The notes below the pieces were generated by a model. That model was not told the origin of the DNA. It was given only the letters and a program-made list of their open reading frames with translations, and did no database searches. Both the position numbers and the translations under genes were made by a program. Shown one piece after another: positions 41,098 to 49,327 of a stretch of DNA of 64,000 nt (position 1 is the first letter of the stretch; every line of letters starts with the position of its first letter). Source of the stretch: Nitrobacter hamburgensis X14 (GTDB taxonomy: Bacteria; Pseudomonadota; Alphaproteobacteria; Rhizobiales; Xanthobacteraceae); the NCBI RefSeq assembly GCF_000013885.1, contig NC_007964.1, forward strand, positions 620,001-684,000, in the 5' to 3' direction.

Positions 41098-42214
41098 CGA
41101 CGCCACCCGCTGGAAATCTGACCAGCAAATGATCGGCAAAGGTTCCTTTCCGCCGCGAACCTTTCAGGCTTCGCACGGCGACCTTTCCCTCGGCTTCGAG
41201 TGCCGTCAGGATTTCCTTGTAATTCTTCAGGACGTAAGGGGTATCGACGCTGTGACGTTCGTAAATTTGCACGACGGACAATTCTTGCCCGGCGAAGTCC
41301 TTGAGCAAGGTCGCACGCAGCTGATCGAGGGGCCGTTGCAGTGAGAACAGCAAGGGCATTGACCAATCGGCTGGAGAATATGCCAGGGACGGCACGCCCT
41401 GATCTTCCGTCGAGCTTTCCTTCGCCATAATGTCTTTCATAATGGCGTAGCCTTTGAAGTTCTTGCTGACAAAAATCAGCTTGTGCGACGTGCGCGTGCC
41501 GCTCGCATTTCTGAAAGTGAACGGCAGGACGAAGGTTCCGCCAAGGGCTTTAATCTCAGCCGCGAGTTCCTCCAGAATCAGCGCCTCGCGCAGTTCGGGT
41601 GACAAGCCGGGCAGCCGCGCACGCAATGCGTCAGCACGCACCTTGCCGAAAAGAGCATCCATATGATCGGCCACCACTTGGTTTCCGATGCCGGCATTGA
41701 TACGATTGTAGTTGAAGAAGAACACGCAATCGCAGCCCCAGTCCTTAATCACACCCTTGATGATTTTCAGGGAGAGGCCCTTATAGCCGAAGGGATCAAT
41801 GAACGAGAACGACGGAACAAGTTTGACCTGACTGAAATATTTCTCTGCTTCTTCATCGATCTCGCCGCAGGACACGACCGGCTTGTGTTTCAAATTGCCG
41901 ATGCCAGGCAGAGCATCGATTTCGTTTTGAAGCGTGGATGTCTTGTTCCCGTCTGAGTCGTTAAGAAGTGTCACGAGCATCGACGCAAGTTTCGGATCGG
42001 CGATGGCGTGCCCTACCACCAGCAGCGGCGTCGAAGCTGCCCCGTCCTTGTACCGGCCAGGCCCGGCATACAGGTCGATGTAAGCGACCCGCCCGCCATT
42101 CTTCTGCGCGGTCGGCATAATGACATTGGCCCAAGCATAGAAGTACTTCTGCACGATGCGTGCTTTGACTTCCGACTGATCCGTTCGTTCGTCGAAAAAT
42201 TTTGCGGTGTTCAT
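41087..42214 (-). CDS. tcmP: Three-Cys-motif partner protein TcmP
   Basis: A 375-residue protein from ATG 42214 (AGGAATCGG site). KARIVQKYFYAWANVIMP and YIDLYAGPGRYKDG near the N-terminus resemble a Rossmann methyltransferase-like start, FIDPFGYKGL and FFFNYNRINAG follow as family motifs, and the C-terminal 90 residues are a winged-helix. It partners with the overlapping DUF5131 gene. The pair is probably accessory cargo acquired for defence or modification. Confidence 0.88.
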   Translation of the reverse strand: MNTAKFFDERTDQSEVKARIVQKYFYAWANVIMPTAQKNGGRVAYIDLYAGPGRYKDGAASTPLLVVGHAIADPKLASMLVTLLNDSDGNKTSTLQNEIDALPGIGNLKHKPVVSCGEIDEEAEKYFSQVKLVPSFSFIDPFGYKGLSLKIIKGVIKDWGCDCVFFFNYNRINAGIGNQVVADHMDALFGKVRADALRARLPGLSPELREALILEELAAEIKALGGTFVLPFTFRNASGTRTSHKLIFVSKNFKGYAIMKDIMAKESSTEDQGVPSLAYSPADWSMPLLFSLQRPLDQLRATLLKDFAGQELSVVQIYERHSVDTPYVLKNYKEILTALEAEGKVAVRSLKGSRRKGTFADHLLVRFPAGGVDGE

Positions 42215-42773
42215 CCGATTCCTGCCCTCAAAATATAAATAGAACAAATAACGAACAGAGGCAACACGGTTCCCATGGCCGCACGCTGGACTTCGTTGGG
42301 GCGTTATGGGGAAGAACAAGGAAAGAGCCGTCGGGCTCACATCAAAGCAGGGTTTCAGAGACCTGGGATCGCCGTGGAAAATTACCAAGGCCCCGCAATG
42401 ACATAGCGGTGCCCAGTTTCATCCTCACCGGCGCGCGTCGGTGAAACGGCGATGCCCGGGAGACCTTCAGGCAACCCTTGGACCAAGCCCGTCAGACGGC
42501 GATTGCACATTCCTCGATCGCCGGCCGGCTGCGGCGTACATGTCGAAGGCTGAGACCTGGCGGGAACTGTCCGGCGGCGAGATCGAGTTCATAATGAGGC
42601 GGTTGAGGTCGGCCGATTGAGGGGAGGCATCCACAGCTTCCCCATGAAAATCATGACCGCTCGGTTCAATGGAACCGACTCCGAGCGTAGCGTGGCCCTC
42701 TGGCGATTCGCCGGATTGTAGCGCGGCGACCCCGCACGAACGGGAAACTGCCTTTCATTGTTGTGGGGTAAGC
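42215..42773. other. Intergenic region without a convincing gene
   Basis: About 560 nt between tcmP and the divergent serine hydrolase. A 26-codon frame at 42540-42620 (MSKAETWRELSGGEIEFIMR) looks protein-like and may be the tail of a lost gene. Otherwise only promoter regions are expected. Confidence 0.45.
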
Positions 42774-43919
42774 ATGGTGAAGATGGTTCAGGCGCTTCAG
42801 GCGGCTTTGGTGTCTTTGGCTGTCTGCCTGTCCGTGACGGCGCCAGCATCCGCGGATGACGCTCTCCTGAAGGACATGGTCAGCTTCCAGGGACAGATTG
42901 CGTTCATGCAGATGAAGGTCCCTGGCATGGTGCTCGCCGTGGTGCGCAATGGCGAGAGCATCGTCGTGGGCTACGGCGAACGAGCCGACGGCGCCCGCGA
43001 GCCGGACGGCGACACCGTGATCCGCGTTGGCTCCATCTCGAAGGCCTTTGCCGGGCAGGTTCTCGCCAGCCTCACCGCCGACGGCACCGTCAGACTGAGC
43101 GACCGCCTGCAGGACCGGCTGGGCTGGCCGAGTGTCATGGTGCCAAAGAAGGACGGCCGCGAGATCACGTTGCTCGACCTTGCCACCCATGGCTCCGGCC
43201 TGCCCCGCGAGGTTGCGCTTGAACGCGATCCGGCGCGCCCGGATTTAGTCTCGCGCGAAATGTACAAGGTTGCCCTGAAGGATCAGGGGCTTCTCTTCGC
43301 TCCGGGCACGGGGCTTCACTACTCCAACTATGCCTTCGATCTGCTCGGCGAGGCGCTCTCCAATTCAGCGGGCAAGCCCTATGCCCAATTGCTTCAGGAG
43401 CGCGTCTTTGCTCCGGCCGGACTGAAGGATACCGCCGTCCGGCTGAGTGACGCGCAGAAGGCGCGCCTGTTCCAGGGCCATGGGCCGGATGGCAAGGCCT
43501 ATCCACTGACCGAAGTCAGCGACATGCAAGCCGCCGCAAGCGGATTGTTTTCTACCCCGAACGACATGGTGCGTTGGTTGAAGTGGCATCTTGACCGTTT
43601 CGGACGCGACGATGCCGAGATGCGCACCCTCGACCACGCGACCTATCGAGTGCGAGACGGCCTCGATCCGGTCTCCGGACTCGATGAGTCCGGCCATATG
43701 GATGCGATGGGACTCGGTTGGGTCGTGATGAACCCGGCGGATGCGCGCCCGCTCGTCCTGCAGAAGGCTGGCGGGCGGCAGGGCACCCTGTCCTATATTG
43801 CCTTCTCGCCGGCGCGTGGCGTTGGCGTCTTCATCTCGATCAACGCGTTCGACTTCGCAGCCGGCGCGGCCATGCCCGCCTTCGCCAATGAACTGATCAG
43901 TCAGCTTGCGCCCCGCTGA
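42774..43919 (+). CDS. Secreted serine hydrolase of the beta-lactamase/AmpC family
   Basis: A 381-residue protein from ATG 42774 with a signal peptide (VSLAVCLSVTAPASA). Catalytic SxxK is SISK in IRVGSISKAFAGQ, the YxN motif is YSN in GLHYSNYAFDLLGEAL, and KAGGRQGTLSYIAF stands at the third (KTG/HxG) motif. Such proteins include class C beta-lactamases, D-aminopeptidases and esterases; the lack of KTG makes an esterase or peptidase more likely than a true beta-lactamase. Function unproven. Confidence 0.85.
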   Translation: MVKMVQALQAALVSLAVCLSVTAPASADDALLKDMVSFQGQIAFMQMKVPGMVLAVVRNGESIVVGYGERADGAREPDGDTVIRVGSISKAFAGQVLASLTADGTVRLSDRLQDRLGWPSVMVPKKDGREITLLDLATHGSGLPREVALERDPARPDLVSREMYKVALKDQGLLFAPGTGLHYSNYAFDLLGEALSNSAGKPYAQLLQERVFAPAGLKDTAVRLSDAQKARLFQGHGPDGKAYPLTEVSDMQAAASGLFSTPNDMVRWLKWHLDRFGRDDAEMRTLDHATYRVRDGLDPVSGLDESGHMDAMGLGWVVMNPADARPLVLQKAGGRQGTLSYIAFSPARGVGVFISINAFDFAAGAAMPAFANELISQLAPR

Positions 43920-44132
43920 CGGCTTCTTGCTCAGTTCATAAGCTGTGCCTTCCCTCATTTGGGTCGCGCTTATTCCACAAGAACCCGCCGGCGATAGTCA
44001 CCACCGGCGGATCCCGGCCGGTGACCGCAACCCATCCGGTACTCTCTAACGCGTGGATTGGGCTGCAGACCCGTCCGAACTGACAACGCGGTGAGTGGAA
44101 GGCGCGTTCCAGTGGTCGCGTCCGGACCACAA

Positions 44133-44166
44133 AAAACCCGCCACCGGGATCAGTCGGCAGCAGGTT
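44133..44166 (-). terminator. Minus-strand intrinsic terminator
   Basis: On the minus strand ACCTGCTGCC pairs with GGTGGCGGGT (three wobble pairs) around a 10-nt loop, followed by TTTTTTG. No protein gene is evident upstream of it. Confidence 0.5.
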
Positions 44167-44372
44167 TTTGTGCGCGATACTGGTCCCCTCGGGTTGGAAA
44201 CAGGTTCTCACGGCCGGGTGAACGAGGGGAGAAAGAAGCGGGGGAGGTATGCGCTCCCCTGATCTGCTCGGCCAATTGGTAACATGTTGGCCTTGCTGGA
44301 AACCCGAGGTGTGCGCCTTTTCTCTCTTTCGGAAGATGCGGCTTCGGTTAAGTATAAAAGTTCAGCGCCAAT

Positions 44373-44394
44373 AACCCCGCTCCGGCGGGGTTTT
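44373..44394. terminator. Symmetric intrinsic terminator
   Basis: AACCCCGC-TCCG-GCGGGGTT with TTTT following on the plus strand and AAAA preceding, so it can work in both directions. Confidence 0.65.
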
Positions 44395-44477
44395 CCATCC
44401 CGAGAATTTGATGGGAACGGACGCACTGTTTCTCCGTTGGGCCGTAATTCCGTTAGGCTGTAAAAGGGAGAGGCGAC

Positions 44478-44762
44478 ATGAAAACAGTTCTCTCAGCAGT
44501 TCTGGCAATAGGAACACTGGTTAGCGCCAGCGCGCCAGCATTAGCCCAACATCGGACGTTGGCTCAATTTCGGGCGACGTTCGCTCAATATCCGGCGTTC
44601 GCTCAATCCGATGCCTACTGCTTGCAAGGCGATGGTTGGGGTTACTCCGGTGATTGCCGGTTCTCGACCTTTGAGGCATGCAGAGCAACGGCGTCAGGAA
44701 TTGGCGGAACGTGCGATAGAAATCCGAGCGGGTCGAACTACTATCCTACCCTTGGGTGGTAG
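44478..44762 (+). CDS. DUF3551-like small secreted protein
   Basis: A 94-residue protein: signal peptide (VLSAVLAIGTLVSASAPALA), a short tandem repeat of LAQFRATFAQ-like units, then YCLQGDGWGYSGDCRFSTFE with paired cysteines as in the DUF3551 family of Bradyrhizobium and relatives. The tandem repeat is visible in DNA as GCTCAAT-spaced units at about 44549-44608 and is not typical of the family. A terminator follows at 44775. Role unknown, probably periplasmic. Confidence 0.8.
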   Translation: MKTVLSAVLAIGTLVSASAPALAQHRTLAQFRATFAQYPAFAQSDAYCLQGDGWGYSGDCRFSTFEACRATASGIGGTCDRNPSGSNYYPTLGW

Positions 44763-44774
44763 CACCGGCTTCAA

Positions 44775-44806
44775 AGCCCCCGTCAGTCCAGGCTGGCGGG
44801 GTTTTC
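44775..44806 (+). terminator. Intrinsic terminator of the DUF3551 gene
   Basis: CCCCGTCAG/CTGGCGGGG (one G-T pair) with a 6-nt loop followed by TTTTCTATTTT, 13 nt after the stop codon. Confidence 0.8.
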
Positions 44807-45036
44807 TATTTTGGCTTGTGTTTCGCTGCCATCCGCTCGCGGTAGGCTTCTGCGCCTTTCTGCCAATCTGGTCCCGGAATGATCTCGCCGTTATCGTCGC
44901 AATTACCGGCCTCGATCTCGGCCGCCGCCGCTTCCCAATGGCTATCGACCCATGCCGGGATATCGGCTTCGGCCATGCCGTTTTGACGGCAAACCAGTTC
45001 GCAGACTTCGCGAGCGAGGGGTTCGATGCTGGACAT
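44806..45036 (-). CDS. Small acidic hypothetical (76 aa)
   Basis: From ATG 45036 after GAGGCGCGC. The sequence EPLAREVCELVCRQNGMAEA then IPAWVDSHWEAAAAEIEAGN is soluble and acidic, with a Lys-rich end. No family recognised. Second gene of a probable two-gene operon with the 78-residue gene upstream (42-nt gap). Confidence 0.6.
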   Translation of the reverse strand: MSSIEPLAREVCELVCRQNGMAEADIPAWVDSHWEAAAAEIEAGNCDDNGEIIPGPDWQKGAEAYRERMAAKHKPK

Positions 45037-45078
45037 CAGCGCGCCTCTACGATCTCGGCCGTGCTCCGGCGAGGTTTC

Positions 45079-45315
45079 CTATTCTGGCCGCAGGTGCGAC
45101 TCGATCAATTCCCGCGCCGCTTCATAGATTCGTTTCGAGGAAGGATCATCGCTTTGCTGTGTTTCAATCATGAGCAGGGCGTTTTCATAAATCTCACGGG
45201 CGCCTCGCGGCGATAGGACGCCGGTATCGACCAGCGCCGGTATCAACGCTGCAATCAGCGATGCGGAAACTAGCCCGGACGCCGCGACGGATTCGAGAGG
45301 GTCTAAGTCTGGCAT
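45079..45315 (-). CDS. Small hypothetical (78 aa)
   Basis: ATG 45315 is 8 nt after GGAGG; a start at 45351 is less likely. ASGLVSASLIAALIPALVDT is hydrophobic but has a helix-bundle rather than membrane pattern; IYENALLMIETQQSDDPSSK and the charged end follow. Function unknown. Confidence 0.55.
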   Translation of the reverse strand: MPDLDPLESVAASGLVSASLIAALIPALVDTGVLSPRGAREIYENALLMIETQQSDDPSSKRIYEAARELIESHLRPE

Positions 45316-45361
45316 CCGTGGGCCTCCGCTCGGCGGTGTTAGCGTGGACATATGGCCACGC

Positions 45362-45907
45362 GCAGATTCAAATCACAATGTCGTGCGGGCCTAAGCCAGG
45401 GCGCCGGACCGCGGCGGGAACGCTGTCTTGGGGTGCTGATCACAGGGTACCACAGCCAAGCGACGCCGGGAGTCGAGGTCGCTTGATGCGGCGCGTGTGT
45501 TGGCAGTTGGACCAGTATCGGCTTCGGCGGCTCGTCATCATCGGGCGGTGGCGGGGGTCCGGAACCGGACGGGGTGTGCGGCGAGAACCACGTGATCGAG
45601 CAGAGGCCCATGAGACCAGAAGACCGGAAGGTGGTTTCGACAGAACGGCCGGCGATGTGAAGGCGATCGCATGAAGCGTTTCGGCCTTCAGATCGAGCGC
45701 TGGACCGCTCCCGTATTCAGGATGGTAGGGGGCGGCAGCGGATACCCGTTCCCGCCCGGGGGCCGCTGAAGGGCCGCCCTTGGCGTCCGGCTCCAAGGCG
45801 GACACGGCAACGCCCGGTTGCCCGAGTCCCGAAGCCGTGATTGGTGTGAGTTGAAACATCCGGGTACGTATTCAAAGGGGGCGATCCTGTTTTGGGAGAC
45901 CCTAATC
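45362..45907. other. Intergenic region without a convincing gene
   Basis: About 545 nt; overlapping open frames on both strands lack ribosome sites and are rich in Pro/Arg/Ser, as expected of non-coding high-GC DNA. Confidence 0.45.
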
Positions 45908-46012
45908 ATGTCAGTTGATTCCGTTCTCGTTCTCGGAGGTCTGATCGCGGTCTTTTTGGCTTTAACCCTGAGCATGGCTTGGGGGAGCTATCAGACCAAT
46001 AGGCGCGACTAA
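45908..46012 (+). CDS. Very small membrane protein (34 aa)
   Basis: ATG 45908 after GGGAGACC. One membrane helix (VLVLGGLIAVFLALTLSMAW) followed by GSYQTNRRD. Its size falls below common gene-finding limits. Clean composition, ribosome site and hydrophobic helix support a real gene; role unknown. Confidence 0.65.
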   Translation: MSVDSVLVLGGLIAVFLALTLSMAWGSYQTNRRD

Positions 46013-46212
46013 AACTGGCGTCGCGCGACGCTGGGATCGCTTAAATTCACGAAATGGAATTGTCGCGTTGACCGGCGGGGCGCGGGATCATGAGATGACG
46101 CGATTCACCCGGCATCCGTCCGCCGTATGTCCGGTGGTGCCGCGAAGGCCCGCGCCAAGAGCGAAACTTCGTGATGTCTTGTGAGCCTTTGTTTCCCTAT
46201 GCTATGCGTCTC

Positions 46213-46258
46213 ATAATGATGGTGCCGCGTGTTCGAGCCACACACGCGGCACCAGTTC
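46213..46258 (+). repeat. tRNA-3'-half-like sequence, putative right attachment site
   Basis: TCATAATGATGG ... GTGTTCGAGCCAC ... ACGCGGCACCA aligns to the 3' half of tRNA-Thr (7381-7423) at 34 of 43 positions, and has T-loop and CCA features but no 5' tRNA half upstream. It also folds as GTGCCGCGTGT/ACACGCGGCAC. It lies between island-type and backbone-type genes. Confidence 0.5.
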
Positions 46259-46360
46259 CTTCATCGTCCGGTCCAGGACGCGCGTGATATTTTGGTGCCG
46301 GCAATCGCCGGTCGGTTGACAGGGTGCAGCCAGATTTCAACCCGACGTGAGGGAGCGCCG

Positions 46361-46591
46361 ATGATCCGATTTGCAGCTATTTTATCGCTTCTTCCCCTTC
46401 TCGCGATAAGCGCAGCGGCGTCAGCGCAAACCGCTGCGGAGAAACACCATTCCGAGTGCGCGCGCGACGTGGCGCGGTATTGCCGGGCCAAGATGAACGA
46501 CGGCGATATGGTCGTTCTCGCGTGCTTGAAGGAACACCGCGCCAAGCTCAGCAAGAAGTGCGCCAGGACCTTGGTCGAGCACGGCCAGTAA
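46361..46591 (+). CDS. Small secreted Cys-rich-repeat protein
   Basis: ATG 46361 after GAGGGAGCGCCG. Signal peptide (RFAAILSLLPLLAISAAASA) then HSECARDVARYCRAKMNDGD and LKEHRAKLSKKCARTLVEHG, a single cysteine-rich-repeat (Golgi-apparatus-protein-type) motif with four cysteines. Periplasmic or exported; role unknown. It is the first gene right of the proposed attachment site. Confidence 0.8.
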   Translation: MIRFAAILSLLPLLAISAAASAQTAAEKHHSECARDVARYCRAKMNDGDMVVLACLKEHRAKLSKKCARTLVEHGQ

Positions 46592-46724
46592 GCTCACCTC
46601 TTCACGACCTGCTACTTTGCCGAAGTGTAATCTCCTCGCGAGGAACCCTGGCGAACGGCGTATGTTTTACTTCGGCCCCGTGTTGTGAACGCGGCCATAT
46701 GACCCAAACATTGCGGCAGACTCG

Positions 46725-47204
46725 ATGCTCGATAGATTGCGTCATTTCATCACCGAGGTTGTAACACTCGAAGCGCCAGGGCATCGGTCGTTCGATGAAA
46801 CAGGGTGCAAGCTTGCGGCAACGGCGCTGTTCGTCCATGTCATTTCGCTCGACGGCAAGCCTTCTGGCGTCGAAATCCGCAAACTGCACGACCTGATCGA
46901 AAGCCGGTTTGGGCTGGACCCGGGCACCGCCGACAAGCTGATCGAGTCGGCGGCGCTGGTGGAGGGCGAGGCGGTCGACCTCTATCGTTTCACCAGCGTG
47001 CTCATGCGCTCGCTGAATGACGAGGACCGCTTGCGCATTGTCGAAATGATGTGGGAACTGGTTTATGCGGACGGTCGCGTCAGCGAATTCGAGGAGAATG
47101 TGGTGTGGCGCGCCGCCGATCTCCTGGCCATTTCCTCGCGCGATCGCATCGAACTCAAGCATCGCGTCGCCGGCAAGCGGACAGCGGTCGATCCCGCGAC
47201 CTGA
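46725..47204 (+). CDS. TerB-family (tellurite resistance-like) protein
   Basis: A 159-residue all-helical protein with the duplicated TerB fold: ATALFVHVISLDGKPSGVEI in the first half and MMWELVYADGRVSEFEENVV in the second, each holding the acidic metal-binding loop (D-G). In relatives this gene lies near hemY, so hemY and this gene may have been neighbours before the island entered. Confidence 0.88.
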   Translation: MLDRLRHFITEVVTLEAPGHRSFDETGCKLAATALFVHVISLDGKPSGVEIRKLHDLIESRFGLDPGTADKLIESAALVEGEAVDLYRFTSVLMRSLNDEDRLRIVEMMWELVYADGRVSEFEENVVWRAADLLAISSRDRIELKHRVAGKRTAVDPAT

Positions 47205-47314
47205 GGGGGCGGTCACAAAACGCAGAGCGCTGATCGGCGCGGCGCCGGGCCAAGCCCGTCTTTGCTTCGGACATTGACGTTGTTATCTCGCAGATCGTTT
47301 CAAGAGCGTGGATC

Positions 47315-48097
47315 GTGACCCATCCGGTGACGTTGATAACAGGTGCTTCCTCCGGCATCGGCGCCGAGCTGGCGCGGGTGTTTTCCGCCCATAAGCATCG
47401 GGTGGCCCTGGTCGCCCGGCGGGCCGATCGCCTCGATACATTGGCGGCCGAAATCGCCGCGGCGGGCGGCGCGCCCCCGATCGTAATTCCCTGTGATCTC
47501 GGCCGCACCGATGCCGGCGACAGGATCGCGGCGGTGCTCGCTGCCGAGAGCGCCGATGTCGAATATCTCGTGAACAATGCCGGCTATGGGCTGTTCGGCA
47601 GTGCCGCTGAACTGGATCGCGCCGATCAGCTCGCGATGATCGACCTCAACGTCCGGGCGCTGACGGATTTGTCGCTGCGGTTTTCCGAAAGCCTGATCCG
47701 GCTGCGCGGCGGCATTCTCAACGTCGGGTCGATTGCGGGATTTCTGCCGGGTCCCGGCATGGCCGTCTATTATGCGTCAAAGGCCTATGTCCTGTCGTTC
47801 AGCGAGGCGCTGCGCGGCGAACTCGGTCCCCGCGGCGTCCGTGTCACCGTGATCTGTCCTGGCCCGGTACCGACGGAATTTCAGGCGCGGGCGGGCATGA
47901 AGCCCGGTTTCGACTCTGCGATCCTGAACGTCTCCGCGAAGGACATTGCCCGGGACGGCTACCGCGGTCTGATGGCCAACAAGAGGGCCGTACTGCCCGG
48001 CCTCGGGATCAAAATGTTGCCGTTTCTGCTTCGGCTGTTTCCGCGCGACGTCATCCTGCGGGCGGTCGCGGGCTTCCAGATGCGAAGGCGATCATGA
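47315..48097 (+). CDS. Short-chain dehydrogenase/reductase
   Basis: A 260-residue classical SDR from GTG 47315. Cofactor motif TGASSGIGAELARV (residues about 8-21), NNAGYG, and active-site YYASKAYV (YxxxK) preceded by a Ser in LNVGSIAGFL. The substrate is not deducible. A basic residue (RR) after the first strand pair suggests NADP(H). Confidence 0.92.
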   Translation: MTHPVTLITGASSGIGAELARVFSAHKHRVALVARRADRLDTLAAEIAAAGGAPPIVIPCDLGRTDAGDRIAAVLAAESADVEYLVNNAGYGLFGSAAELDRADQLAMIDLNVRALTDLSLRFSESLIRLRGGILNVGSIAGFLPGPGMAVYYASKAYVLSFSEALRGELGPRGVRVTVICPGPVPTEFQARAGMKPGFDSAILNVSAKDIARDGYRGLMANKRAVLPGLGIKMLPFLLRLFPRDVILRAVAGFQMRRRS

Positions 48098-48214
48098 CGC
48101 CACGCCGATTATGGCGTTCTCGAAAGGTTCGCGCGGAAGGAGCTTTTAGCCCCGATCTGTTGGGTCGGTATGCCGGAAAGACGCTGCGGCGACGGTTGCC
48201 TCGAAGGAGATCGC

Positions 48215-48290
<76 letters not shown>

Positions 48291-48455
48291 GTCCACGGTC
48301 GGCGGCGAAAGATGCGGCGGACCGGAAACGCCGCCATTTACAGTCCTCGCCGACGGCAAGTCAAGAACGGCCGAAATCGGCATTTTGGGTCTCATTCCCC
48401 TGGACTTGCCTTGTTTGGCGGGAGCCGAAACGATATTTTCCCGGCTCAGAAACTG

Positions 48456-48522
48456 GGCTCTATGATTTTGATTTGACGCGTTTTCTTCACGCGAACCGGT
48501 ACCCACCTTGCTCGAAAACGCT
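48456..48522 (+). repeat. Dispersed intergenic repeat, copy 1
   Basis: A 67-nt unit starting GGCTCTATGATTTTGAT and ending GCTCGAAAACGCT; further copies at 52764-52830 and 54163-54229. This copy differs at a few positions (CACCTTG for CACTTCG). Confidence 0.85.
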
Positions 48523-48600
48523 ATAGTGCGGTTTCTGTTCAGAAGTTCTCTTGACGGACTTGGCAAAGGTGAAGAGAACTTCTGAACCGCCACACTAGTG
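48523..48600. repeat. Long palindromic repeat element
   Basis: Sixteen-bp perfect arms GTTCAGAAGTTCTCTT/AAGAGAACTTCTGAAC around a 19-nt loop, with partly matching outer arms TAGTG(C)GG/CCACACTA. It abuts dispersed repeat copy 1. The form suggests a miniature palindromic element of a family spread through the genome. Confidence 0.8.
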
Positions 48601-48687
48601 GTTCGATCCTAATATTCACATTCCGTTTCAGCGAGCCTTCTTACTCCACTAGTCGAATCCACGACCAAACCCGCGAGCCAATCCCCC

Positions 48688-48978
48688 ATGCGCGCCATAC
48701 TGGATATCGTCCTCATCATCCTCGACCTCTATGTCTGGCTGCTGATTGCCTCGGCGATCCTGTCATGGCTGATTGCCTTCAATGTGGTGAATACCCGCAA
48801 TCAGTTCGTGGCCGCGGTGGCTGAGTTCCTGGAACGGATCACCGAACCTCTGTTGGGACCGATCCGGCGGTTGCTGCCGAATCTCGGCGGGCTCGACATT
48901 TCCCCCATCATCCTGATTCTGATCATCCTGTTCATGCAGCGGGTCATCACCTATTACATCTATCCCGCCGTCTTCTGA
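48688..48978 (+). CDS. yggT: YggT-family integral membrane protein
   Basis: A 96-residue protein with two membrane helices (VWLLIASAILSWLIAFNVV and the C-terminal DISPIILILIILFMQRVITY) and a conserved ITEPLLGPIRRLLP loop. YggT proteins are linked to cell division, envelope function or osmotic stress. Followed after 11 nt by the DUF167 gene, a common pairing. Confidence 0.93.
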   Translation: MRAILDIVLIILDLYVWLLIASAILSWLIAFNVVNTRNQFVAAVAEFLERITEPLLGPIRRLLPNLGGLDISPIILILIILFMQRVITYYIYPAVF

Positions 48979-48989
48979 TCGGCGGCCCG

Positions 48990-49310
48990 ATGGAGCCGTG
49001 GCGGCATTCTTCGCAGGGCCTTAGCATCGCCCTGCGGGTGACACCGCGCGGCGGTCGCGACGGGATCGATGGCATTGAAATGCTGGCCGACGGACGCCCG
49101 GTGGTGAAGGTTCGCGTCCGCGCCATCGCCGAAGGCGGCGAAGCCAATCGCGCCGTCATGGCGGTGCTGGCGAAGGCGCTCGGGGTGCGGAAAATCGATG
49201 TCCGGATACTTGCGGGAGCGACGTCGCGGCTCAAGCAGGTCGCGGTCGGCGGCGATCCCGTCAAGCTCGGCGATGCCCTTCGCGCGTTGACCGCGGCTCA
49301 ACCAGAATAA
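48990..49310 (+). CDS. DUF167/YggU-family protein
   Basis: A 106-residue protein: RVTPRGGRDGIDGIEMLADG, VKVRVRAIAEGGEANRAVMA, LAKALGVRKIDVRILAGATS and RLKQVAVGG are the full family pattern. Function unknown; consistently next to yggT. Confidence 0.93.
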   Translation: MEPWRHSSQGLSIALRVTPRGGRDGIDGIEMLADGRPVVKVRVRAIAEGGEANRAVMAVLAKALGVRKIDVRILAGATSRLKQVAVGGDPVKLGDALRALTAAQPE

Positions 49311-49327
49311 TAAGACCAGGGATCAGC

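Larger units (their letters stand above)
43920..44477. other. Intergenic region with two terminator-like hairpins
   Basis: No gene with a ribosome site is seen in about 560 nt. Minus-strand hairpin with TTTTTT near 44133-44166 and a symmetric terminator at 44373-44394 bracket about 200 nt that might make a small RNA on the minus strand. The promoter for the DUF3551 gene is at the right end. Confidence 0.4.

Noticed and set aside
42540..42620. 26-codon protein-like frame MSKAETWRELSGGEIEFIMR
   Set aside because: No ribosome site or partner; may be the tail of a lost gene but cannot be supported as a gene.
43936..44211. Open frame of 91 codons on the minus strand
   Set aside because: No ribosome site and it contains the terminator-like hairpin at 44133-44166, so it is probably chance.
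7424..46258. Search for a reverse transcriptase, Avd or template repeat to complete a DGR
   Set aside because: No frame carries a YxDD-type polymerase motif and no near-copy of the candidate variable region was seen by eye.
7424..46258. Search for a tyrosine integrase
   Set aside because: No protein with the R...HxxR...Y pattern; the recombinases present are serine-type.
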